This document shows, in pieces, positions 49,631 to 55,539 of a DNA stretch of 55,539 nt. Below the pieces are notes generated by a model, which ran no database searches, was not told where the DNA came from, and saw only the letters and a list, made by a program, of their open reading frames with translations. Source of the stretch: Blautia sp. (GTDB lineage: Bacteria; Bacillota; Clostridia; Lachnospirales; Lachnospiraceae); the NCBI GenBank assembly GCA_017463155.1, contig JAFTPT010000040.1, positions 1 to 55,539 of the forward strand, in the 5' to 3' direction. A program made the translations under genes and the position numbers. Position 1 is the first letter of the stretch, and every line of letters starts with the position of its first letter.

Positions 49631-50542
49631 ATGACACTGGCACAGCTTCGGTATGCCATCACCATCTCCAACGCCAATTCCATGAACGAGGCCGCCCGGA
49701 TGCTGTTCATCTCCCAGCCGAGCCTCTCCTCCGCCATCAAGGAGCTGGAGGAGGAGATCGGGGTGGAGCTTTTCCGCCGCTCCAACCGCGGCATCTCGGT
49801 GACGCCCGAGGGAGAGGAATTCCTGGGCTACGCCCGCCAGGTGGTAGAGCAGTACCAGCTGATGGAATCCAAGTATATTTCCAAGGAACAGGCCCGCAAG
49901 AAGTTCAGCGTCTCGACCCAGCACTATACCTTTGCGGTGGACGCCTTTGTGGAGATGGTCAAGCAGTTCGGCATGGACGAGTACGAGTTCGCCATCCACG
50001 AGACCAAGACCTATTCGGTCATCGAGGACGTGCGGAATTTCAAGAGCGAGATCGGCATTCTGTATCTCAATGACTTTAACAGCAAGGTGCTTACGAAGAT
50101 CTTTCACGAGTCCAACCTGGAATTCCATGAGCTGCTCAAATGCAGCATCTACGTATATTTATGGAAGGGACACCCTCTGGCGAACCAGCAGGAGATCGCG
50201 CTGGAGGAGCTGGTGGAATACCCCTGCCTGTCCTTTGAGCAGGGTTCCAACAATTCCTTCTATTTTGCGGAGGAGGTCCTTTCGACCTATTCGTACAAGC
50301 GTCTGATCAAGGCCGACGACCGGGCGACGCTTTTGAACCTGATGGTGGGGCTCAACGCCTACACGCTCTGCTCCGGCATTATCTGCGAAAAGCTGAACGG
50401 CACCGACTACTGCGCCGTCAAGCTGAAGTCCGACGAGGTCATGACCATCGGCTATCTGGTTCGGAAGGGCGTGGCCATCAGCCCGCTGGGGATCAAATAC
50501 CTGGAGGAGATCGCAAAATACAAGGACAAGGCCTTGCTATAG
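49631..50542 (+). CDS. LysR-family transcriptional regulator
   Basis: 303 residues. The N-terminal winged helix is LAQLRYAITISNANSMNEAA, then MLFISQPSLSSAIKELEEEI. The effector domain (residues ~90-300) is of the CysB/MetR-like periplasmic-binding type. It lies directly upstream of metNIQ in the same direction (91 bp gap), so it may control that operon, as LysR proteins for sulphur amino acids do in other Firmicutes. AAGGAGGATTTTTCC precedes the ATG. The 3' end carries GCTATAG, repeated 13 bp further (50536-50542 and 50549-50555), a possible binding site. Confidence 0.88.
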   Translation: MTLAQLRYAITISNANSMNEAARMLFISQPSLSSAIKELEEEIGVELFRRSNRGISVTPEGEEFLGYARQVVEQYQLMESKYISKEQARKKFSVSTQHYTFAVDAFVEMVKQFGMDEYEFAIHETKTYSVIEDVRNFKSEIGILYLNDFNSKVLTKIFHESNLEFHELLKCSIYVYLWKGHPLANQQEIALEELVEYPCLSFEQGSNNSFYFAEEVLSTYSYKRLIKADDRATLLNLMVGLNAYTLCSGIICEKLNGTDYCAVKLKSDEVMTIGYLVRKGVAISPLGIKYLEEIAKYKDKALL

Positions 50543-50575
50543 TCAAAAGCTATAGCCAGCTGTATTTTTTATGAA

Positions 50576-50605
50576 TTAACACTTTATACAAAAAAGTGCT
50601 ATGAT
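50576..50605 (+). promoter_or_regulatory. Promoter of metNIQ with inverted repeat
   Basis: TTAACA (50576-50581), 18 bp, TATGAT (50600-50605). An inverted repeat CACTTT (50580-50585) / AAAGTG (50593-50598) covers the spacer and may be an operator. No S-box or T-box leader fits in the 28 bases left before the start codon. Confidence 0.5.
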
Positions 50606-50633
50606 AGGTAAATGATAAAGGGAAGGAATTGAC

Positions 50634-51668
50634 ATGTCTGAAATAACCATTGAACACCTGAGTAAGACCTTCCTGTCCAAGGACGGGACAGTGGAGGCCC
50701 TCAAAAACGTGGATCTGTCCATCGCCTCCGGTGATATCTTCGGGATCATCGGAATGTCGGGCGCCGGCAAGAGCACGCTGGTGCGCTGCATGAATTACCT
50801 GGAGATCCCCACGGAGGGGCGCGTGCTGATCGACGGCCGCGCGCTCGGCGATTTTTCCGAGAAGGAGCTCCGCAAACAGCGGGAATCCATCGGAATGATC
50901 TTCCAGCATTTCAACCTGCTGATGCAGAAATCCGTGCTGGACAACGTATGCTTCCCCCTGTATATCCAGGGTAAGACCAAGGCCCAGGCCAGGCAGCGGG
51001 CGGCTGAGCTCCTCGAGATCGTAGGACTTTCCGACAAGCAGAAGGCCTATCCGGCACAGCTGTCCGGCGGCCATAAGCAGCGCGTCGCCATCGCGAGAGC
51101 CCTGGCGTCGGATCCGAAGATCCTCCTCTGCGACGAGGCGACCAGCGCCCTCGACCCGCAGACGACCTCCCAGATCCTGGAGCTTCTGAAGAGCATCAAC
51201 AAGCAGTTCGGCATCACCATCGTGGTGATCACCCACCAGATGTCGGTGGTCCGCGAGATCTGCGAGCACGTAGCCATCCTTTCCGGTGGCGAGGTGGCGG
51301 AGCAGGGCCTGGTGTCGGACATCTTCACGCATCCGAAGACAGCCGTGGCCCGCGAGATGATCCTCCGGGATTCCGGCGCCGAGGTGGAGTCCGGAAAGCC
51401 CCTGGTCCAGAGCGAGATCCAGAGCGGAGAGATCATCCGTATCGTCTTTTCCGAGAATTCGGCTTTTGAACCTGTTATTGCCAACATGATCCTGATGTTC
51501 CGCGAGCCGGTCAACATCCTCAAGGCAGACACCAAGAATGTCGGCGGCGTCGCCAAGGGGGAGATGATCCTGCAGTTCATGAAGAACAGCACCAATGTGC
51601 CCGCCATGAAGGGCCATCTTGCGGAGTGCGGTTTGGCGGTAGGGGAGGCGCCGGAATATGGGAATTGA
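50634..51668 (+). CDS. metN: Methionine ABC importer ATPase
   Basis: 344 residues. It has Walker A GMSGAGKSTLVR, Q-loop FQHFNLL, signature LSGGHKQRVAIARAL, Walker B ILLCDEATSALDP and the H-loop VITHQ. The C-terminal ~90 residues are a NIL domain, which binds methionine and causes feedback inhibition in MetN. AGGGAAGGAATTGAC precedes the ATG. It overlaps metI by 11 bases. With MetI and MetQ it forms a high-affinity methionine (or related sulphur amino acid) importer. Confidence 0.94.
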   Translation: MSEITIEHLSKTFLSKDGTVEALKNVDLSIASGDIFGIIGMSGAGKSTLVRCMNYLEIPTEGRVLIDGRALGDFSEKELRKQRESIGMIFQHFNLLMQKSVLDNVCFPLYIQGKTKAQARQRAAELLEIVGLSDKQKAYPAQLSGGHKQRVAIARALASDPKILLCDEATSALDPQTTSQILELLKSINKQFGITIVVITHQMSVVREICEHVAILSGGEVAEQGLVSDIFTHPKTAVAREMILRDSGAEVESGKPLVQSEIQSGEIIRIVFSENSAFEPVIANMILMFREPVNILKADTKNVGGVAKGEMILQFMKNSTNVPAMKGHLAECGLAVGEAPEYGN

Positions 51669-52389
51669 ACATTTACTTGCTTTTTCGATTTTGCCGGAAG
51701 GCTACACGCTGTCCAGCTGGCTTGACCAGTACGGCAGCATGCTGATGAGCGGTATTCTGGAGACGATCTACATGACCGTCGTGTCCACAGCCCTCGGGTA
51801 CCTGTTCGGGCTTCCCATGGGCGTGATCCTGACTGTGACCGACAAGGACGGACTGAAGCCAAACGCCGTGGTCTACAAGGTCCTCGACGTGATCGCCAAC
51901 ATCGTGCGAAGCGTGCCTTTTTTGATCCTGCTGATCATGCTCATCCCGTTCACACGGTTTGTGGTGGGCAAGAGCTACGGCTCCACGGCCGTCATCGTAC
52001 CGCTGACCATTGCCGCGATCCCGTTTATCGCACGAATGGTGGAATCCTCCTTAAAGGAGGTGGACGCGGGCGTCATTGAAGCAGCCAAATCGATGGGAGC
52101 CAGCACCATGCGGATCGTGTTCCGCGTACTCCTGGTGGAGGGACGCACGTCGCTCATCGTCAACGCGACCATCGCCACCGGAACGATCCTCGGCTACTCG
52201 GCTATGGCCGGTGCCGTGGGCGGCGGAGGACTTGGCGCCATTGCCGTGCGGTACGGTTATAACCGGTACCAGTACGACATCATGATCGTCACGGTGATCC
52301 TGCTGATCATCCTGTTCCAGATCTTCCAGACGGTGGGCATGTTCATCGCCAACAAGCTGGACCGCAGGAAGACCGCATCGGGGAACTGA
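51658..52389 (+). CDS. metI: Methionine ABC importer permease
   Basis: 243 residues with five to six membrane segments. It has the MetI landmarks LGYLFGLPMGVILTVTDKDG, VRSVPFLILLIMLIPFTR, IAAIPFIARMVESSLKEVD and the EAA loop VIEAAKSMGASTMRIVFRVL, then SAMAGAVGGGGLGAIAVRYG. It overlaps metN by 11 bases and GGGGAGGCGCCGG within metN serves as its ribosome site. Confidence 0.95.
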   Translation: MGIEHLLAFSILPEGYTLSSWLDQYGSMLMSGILETIYMTVVSTALGYLFGLPMGVILTVTDKDGLKPNAVVYKVLDVIANIVRSVPFLILLIMLIPFTRFVVGKSYGSTAVIVPLTIAAIPFIARMVESSLKEVDAGVIEAAKSMGASTMRIVFRVLLVEGRTSLIVNATIATGTILGYSAMAGAVGGGGLGAIAVRYGYNRYQYDIMIVTVILLIILFQIFQTVGMFIANKLDRRKTASGN

Positions 52390-52470
52390 AGTTATCTTTT
52401 TCAGAATATCGGACGGCAGCAGCCGCTTGATAGATACATAGTTTATACTGCATCATAAGGAGGAAACATT

Positions 52471-53286
52471 ATGAAAAAATTAGTCGCAGCCGTACTTACC
52501 GGAACTCTTCTTGCCGGAGCATTCTCTTTCACAGCCTTTGCTGAGGAAGACACCACCATCACCGTAGCCGCTTCCGCGACGCCTCATGCCGAGATCCTCG
52601 AGCAGGCCAAGCCGCTCCTGGAGGAGAAGGGCTACACCCTGGAAGTGACCGAGTTTGACGACTATGTACAGCCGAACGAGGTCGTGGAGAGCGGTGAGTT
52701 TGATGCGAACTATTTCCAGCATATTCCGTATCTTGACAGCTTTAACGCAGAGAAGGGAACCCACCTTGTAAACGCAGGCGGCATCCACTACGAGCCCTTC
52801 GGCATCTATCCGGGAACCAAGGCCAGCCTTGACGAGCTGGAAGAAGGCGACGCGATCGCGGTCCCGAACGACACCACCAACGAGGCTAGAGCTCTTCTGC
52901 TTCTGCAGGACAACGGCCTGATCACCCTGAAGGAAGGCGTCGGCCTTGAAGCTACCGTCAACGATATCGAGGAGAACACCCTGGATCTGGAGATCGTCGA
53001 GGTGGACGCTCCCGTCGTTTCCAAGTATGTCGATGAAGTCGCCCTGGTCGTCCTGAACGGCAATTACGCACTGGAAGCCGGCTTCTCCGTAGGCAAGGAC
53101 TCCATCGCCCATGAAGAGAGCGATTCCGAGGCTGCCAAGACCTACGTGAACGTCATCGCTGTCTACGAAGGCAACGAGACCTCCGAAAAGATCCAGGCCC
53201 TGGTAGACGTCCTCAAGTCCGACGAGATCGTCAACTACATCAACGAGACCTACGACGGCGCCGTGATCCCGTTTGTGGAGGAGTAA
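52471..53286 (+). CDS. metQ: Methionine-binding protein MetQ, without lipobox
   Basis: 271 residues. The mature domain is the NlpA/MetQ type: ITVAASATPHAEILEQAKPL, then YTLEVTEFDDYVQPNEVVES, FDANYFQHIPYLDSFNAEKG, IAVPNDTTNEARALLLLQDN and VVLNGNYALEAGF. The signal peptide (MKKLVAAVLTGTLLAGAFSF, cut after AFAEE region) has no Cys, and the whole protein lacks Cys, so it cannot be a lipoprotein as usual for MetQ in Gram-positives. AAGGAGGAAAC precedes the ATG and TATACT (52444-52449) lies upstream, allowing separate expression. A terminator follows. Confidence 0.92.
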   Translation: MKKLVAAVLTGTLLAGAFSFTAFAEEDTTITVAASATPHAEILEQAKPLLEEKGYTLEVTEFDDYVQPNEVVESGEFDANYFQHIPYLDSFNAEKGTHLVNAGGIHYEPFGIYPGTKASLDELEEGDAIAVPNDTTNEARALLLLQDNGLITLKEGVGLEATVNDIEENTLDLEIVEVDAPVVSKYVDEVALVVLNGNYALEAGFSVGKDSIAHEESDSEAAKTYVNVIAVYEGNETSEKIQALVDVLKSDEIVNYINETYDGAVIPFVEE

Positions 53287-53337
53287 AGGTAAATCCATAG
53301 AGTAAGAAGTAAATGAAAACTCAATAGAAGAGTCAAA

Positions 53338-53377
53338 ACCAGCCCGCCGGCGGATCAAAGATCCACGGCGGGCTGGT
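53338..53377. terminator. Terminator between metQ and the Rpn-like gene
   Basis: ACCAGCCCGCC (53338-53348) pairs with GGCGGGCTGGT (53367-53377), and an inner GGATC-AAA-GATCC stem tops it. CTTAT follows on the right. The G+C-rich stem can serve both convergent genes. Confidence 0.78.
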
Positions 53378-53417
53378 CTTATAGTCCGGATCAAGCGTCT
53401 CTTCGATACGCTACGAC

Positions 53418-54263
53418 CTACTTTGCAGAGGCAGCTTTAAGCGCCTCGATTTCTTTCCTTAACCTGATGTTTTCTTTCAATGCTTCATCTCGTTCTGCCT
53501 CGATTGTTTTGACTTTGCGATTGGCCTCTTTCGTCGCTTCTTCAACTGCCTCTTCGGCGGCTTCTTCGCGTTCTCTCTTGATATAATCGCCCCAGGTCAT
53601 ATAGGCCTCCTTCACATATGAATCCATCTTGATCGTATCAACAAATGACTGGATCTCTGCGAGCTTCGGATTCGTAGCGTTTTGTGGTGTAGTATCCCCC
53701 ATAAAACAGAGTAGATCCTTGATATTCTTAGGCGGATTCCCTTTGGTTCCACCGATGAACAGGAACAGTGTGGCAGCACCGTCATCATAGTCCATATCAG
53801 GCAGTTCGACACAGCGGTTTCTGATGGTATAGACCATCCTGCCCTCACCGAACGGATCGAATGATGTGATAAAGATTACCCAGGTGGTGGGAAGGTTATC
53901 GTATGCTACACCGGCTTCCAGCAGCTTTCCATCCATTCGCGAATGGTAATACCGTGCCCGCTTCGGGAGCAGAGGCTTTTCCCTCTTCTTGTTTTCCGGT
54001 TCAATGTCATAGACATCTCCGGGTGAGACTTCGGTCTGCTCTGCTTCAATCACTGCATCCAGGCGCACGCCGTGAAGGCTTGGATCAAAAGGAATAATGA
54101 CTTTCTCGGCATGGACTTTACGGACGATCACTTCGCGGTTAAGAATGATCTCCAGCATATTCCTGGCTGTCAAAGGGCCGTACGTTTCATGGTCCATCAA
54201 TGCAGTGAAGAGAAAATTGTCAATAAGGTTCAGTTCAGCTAATGATTTTGTTGTTGAATGCAT
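53418..54263 (-). CDS. Rpn-like PD-(D/E)XK nuclease-family protein (PDDEXK_2)
   Basis: 281 residues from the ATG at 54263, which has AAGGAAGGAGAA upstream; an earlier in-frame ATG has no such site. The fold marks are LNLIDNFLFTALMDHETYGP, then VRLDAVIEAEQTEVSPGDVY (Asp) and DIEPENKKREKPLLPKRARY (Glu and a following Lys), with RYYHSRMDGKLLEAG, and YDNLPTTWVIFITSFDPFG. The last ~70 residues are coiled coil (REEAAEEAVEEATKEANRKV). This is the family often called putative transposase or recombination-promoting nuclease. Members occur in many copies per genome in Clostridia and vary rapidly. A 9-bp inverted repeat lies in the leader (54290-54298 / 54340-54348). Confidence 0.85.
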   Translation of the reverse strand: MHSTTKSLAELNLIDNFLFTALMDHETYGPLTARNMLEIILNREVIVRKVHAEKVIIPFDPSLHGVRLDAVIEAEQTEVSPGDVYDIEPENKKREKPLLPKRARYYHSRMDGKLLEAGVAYDNLPTTWVIFITSFDPFGEGRMVYTIRNRCVELPDMDYDDGAATLFLFIGGTKGNPPKNIKDLLCFMGDTTPQNATNPKLAEIQSFVDTIKMDSYVKEAYMTWGDYIKREREEAAEEAVEEATKEANRKVKTIEAERDEALKENIRLRKEIEALKAASAK

Positions 54264-54443
54264 CCGGCGGTTCTCCTTCCTTGATCGTGCATCGGGAGAA
54301 TGCCGGCATGTAATATACAATCAGACAACTTCTGGGCGCCTCCCGATGTGGTTTGTGGTTTTGCATACGGGAGTATTTGCCTGAACAGGCGAGATAAATG
54401 TCCCAGATATGTACTTACAGCGTATAGCAAAAAGACGGAAAAG

Positions 54444-54545
54444 TCAAGAGATTTTTAGCCCATCGAGGACTGACAGCAGAATTTCCAATAGCTGAGTTGG
54501 GCTGAGTAGGAGGCCACAAATAAATGTCGCATAATGCCTATTCAT
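54444..54545 (-). CDS. Possible 33-residue hydrophobic small protein
   Basis: Leftward ATG at 54545 with a strong AAAGGAGATCACCT site. The product begins MNRHYATFICGLLLSPTQLL and ends LDGLKIS. It has a hydrophobic middle, one Cys, and a short basic start. It could be a small membrane peptide, for example of a type I toxin kind, or a chance ORF. No related sequence is present elsewhere in the window. The evidence is only the ribosome site and the composition. Confidence 0.3.
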   Translation of the reverse strand: MNRHYATFICGLLLSPTQLLEILLSVLDGLKIS

Positions 54546-54814
54546 AGGTGATCTCCTTTTGTATGCGGTAATCCCTGTTACCATTGATCTTGTCAATCAT
54601 CAGTATACAGGTAAATCCACGTTGCTACAAATGTGAGGTCACTTCATATTATCTATAGAATCCAATAATTGATCGTGCCACAGAATAGCCGATAATATGT
54701 ATAAAGTAAAGTTGCCGGTTTCGCACCGGAGTATCGGGAAGATGATGTCTGGGCTGCATTTTTAGATAAGCATGACTAAGGTCCGTCCCTTTGTGCAAAA
54801 CGCTGAAATGATCG

Positions 54815-54881
54815 ACATTTCGACACGATCCGACACGATCCGACACGATTCGACAAGAAACGAGTGTATTTGTCGAAATGT
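54815..54881. repeat. Three 10-bp direct repeats within an 11-bp inverted repeat
   Basis: CGACACGATC occurs at 54821-54830 and 54831-54840, and CGACACGATT at 54841-54850, followed by CGACAAGAAA. The whole set lies between ACATTTCGACA (54815-54825) and its inverted copy TGTCGAAATGT (54871-54881). The arrangement resembles iterons or a multi-site operator. Confidence 0.7.
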
Positions 54882-54925
54882 GCGATTTTTTCCTGTAGAC
54901 ATGGTATTTTGGCTCTGCTATTCTC

Positions 54926-54956
54926 TTCAAAAGATCTCCTGGGGAGATCTTTTGAA
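54926..54956 (+). promoter_or_regulatory. Leader hairpin next to the ribosome site of the last gene
   Basis: TTCAAAAGATCTCC (54926-54939) and GGAGATCTTTTGAA (54943-54956) form a perfect 14-bp stem with a 3-nt TGG loop. The ribosome site GAAGGGGG (54954-54961) begins inside the right arm, so folding would partly hide it from ribosomes. Confidence 0.6.
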
Positions 54957-54966
54957 GGGGGATAAT

Positions 54967-55539
54967 ATGAATACAAAATTAGAAGAGTTACTTACCAATA
55001 CGCCGTATGATGATGTATTCCGGACACTGGTCAATGACTGCCGTGAGCTACTGCTTCCTTTGCTGAACGAAGTATTTGGCGAACATTATACCGGGGATGA
55101 ACAGGTTATTTTATCGGCGAATGAACATTTCCTGAATAAAACAGACGGACAGGAAGACAAACGGGTCACAGACACCACCTTTCTGGTAGTGGGAAAGGAT
55201 GGAACCAGGCGATATCATTGGGAATGTCAGGCAGTTTCGGATTCAACAATCCTGCTGCGGTTGTTTGAGTACGATGCACAGATTGCTCTTGACAATGACG
55301 GCGTTTTGGACGGAAATGTATTGACAGTCACTTTTCCACACACGGCAGTGCTGTATTTACGGAGTACACCTGAAACAGCAGACAGGATGACGATCCGTCT
55401 TGTGACGCCGGAAGGAGAGACTGCATATTCGGTTCCGGTCGTCAAGATGCAGTCCTTCAGCCTGGAACAAATCTTTGAGAAGAAGCTGTTCTTTCTGCTT
55501 CCGTTTTACATCTTTAACCGTGAAAAGGAACTTCCCGAA
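54967..55539 (+). CDS. Rpn-like PD-(D/E)XK family protein, partial (runs off the window)
   Basis: 191 codons are open from the ATG at 54967 to the end of the window without a stop; the C-terminus is missing. GAAGGGGG precedes the ATG. The nuclease-fold marks are NTPYDDVFRTLVNDC at the start, then VTDTTFLVVGK with the Asp and RYHWECQAV with Glu-x-Gln, followed by LLRLFEYDAQIALD. FPHTAVLYLRSTPETADRMT and KKLFFLLPFYIFNREKELPE continue the usual pattern of clostridial Rpn-like proteins. It differs clearly from the gene at 53418-54263, so the two are distant relatives. A hairpin overlaps its ribosome site, and a repeat cluster lies ~85 bp upstream. Confidence 0.82.
   Translation, partial: MNTKLEELLTNTPYDDVFRTLVNDCRELLLPLLNEVFGEHYTGDEQVILSANEHFLNKTDGQEDKRVTDTTFLVVGKDGTRRYHWECQAVSDSTILLRLFEYDAQIALDNDGVLDGNVLTVTFPHTAVLYLRSTPETADRMTIRLVTPEGETAYSVPVVKMQSFSLEQIFEKKLFFLLPFYIFNREKELPE

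Larger units (their letters stand above)
54264..54966. other. Non-coding stretch between two Rpn-like genes
   Basis: This 703-bp gap is more AT-rich than its neighbours. It holds the leader of the leftward Rpn-like gene with inverted repeat CATCGGGAG / CTCCCGATG (54290-54298, 54340-54348), a possible 33-residue ORF (54444-54545, minus), a cluster of direct repeats inside an inverted repeat (54815-54881), and a 14-bp hairpin before the last gene (54926-54956). The rest shows no convincing coding sequence or known RNA. Confidence 0.5.

Noticed and set aside
50543-50633. S-box or T-box riboswitch before metNIQ
   Set aside because: The predicted leader is only about 28 nt and no conserved core of either RNA is present.
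54779-54796. GGTCCGTCCCTTTGTGC as a fifth REP-like element
   Set aside because: It resembles part of the core but has no matching arm, so chance similarity or decay cannot be separated.
1-55539. CRISPR arrays, tRNA or rRNA genes, prophage structural genes
   Set aside because: No regularly spaced repeats with unique spacers, no cloverleaf or ribosomal RNA sequence, and no phage structural proteins were recognised.

Overview
The window looks like a chromosomal segment of a Gram-positive anaerobe of the Clostridia, most likely a Lachnospiraceae-type gut bacterium. The reasons are strong GGAGG-type ribosome binding sites, G+C somewhat above one half by eye, a LexA/DinR-type SOS box, LacI/DeoR/AraC-controlled sugar ABC cassettes, DUF3786 and DUF3798 proteins, and exported proteins with Gram-positive-style signal peptides. 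Species cannot be named from the sequence. No rRNA, tRNA, CRISPR array or prophage was seen.

Left part (1-8.5 kb). A REP-like palindrome is followed by a decayed MFS transporter and a TRIC-family membrane protein. Next comes the most unusual locus. It holds a small helix-turn-helix-like protein (1810-2355), a caspase-family cysteine protease with clear SGHG and DCCYAG motifs (2409-3908), a coiled-coil protein with a J-domain core and HPD motif (4014-5084), and a HIRAN protein fused to a DnaQ-like exonuclease fold whose catalytic residues are gone (5077-6030). An IS of 2421 bp with 28-bp ends and a 5-bp target duplication sits exactly at the 3' end of the HIRAN gene and supplies its present stop codon.

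8.5-17.4 kb holds small secreted or unknown proteins, a secreted alpha/beta hydrolase, an OB-fold-like exported protein, two DUF3786 paralogues around an SOS-controlled Y-family DNA polymerase with a small partner gene, a chagasin-type protease inhibitor, and a divergent AraC regulator / xylose isomerase pair.

17.4-29.1 kb holds a 1170-residue surface protein with C-terminal Ig-like repeats, a thioesterase / metallo-beta-lactamase pair, a small amphipathic repeat protein, and a leftward operon for a DUF3798-type ABC importer (binding protein, double ATPase with degenerate motifs, two permeases, DUF6672-like membrane protein, VOC protein).

29.1-44.1 kb holds two complete carbohydrate importer operons. 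The first (LacI regulator, binding protein, two permeases, aldo/keto reductase, Gfo/Idh/MocA oxidoreductase) has perfect AAGCGCTT-type operators on both sides of lacI. The second (divergent DeoR regulator, binding protein, two permeases, two uroporphyrinogen-decarboxylase-family proteins, FGGY kinase) has repeated TTCGAA boxes in an AT-rich control region. Both end in REP-like palindromes that can act as terminators.

44.1-55.5 kb holds an alpha/beta hydrolase, a Uma2-type nuclease-fold protein, an L,D-transpeptidase, a GH3 glycosidase, a LysR regulator, the metNIQ methionine importer, and two PD-(D/E)XK (Rpn-like) proteins around a 700-bp non-coding stretch rich in repeats and hairpins. The last gene runs off the window.
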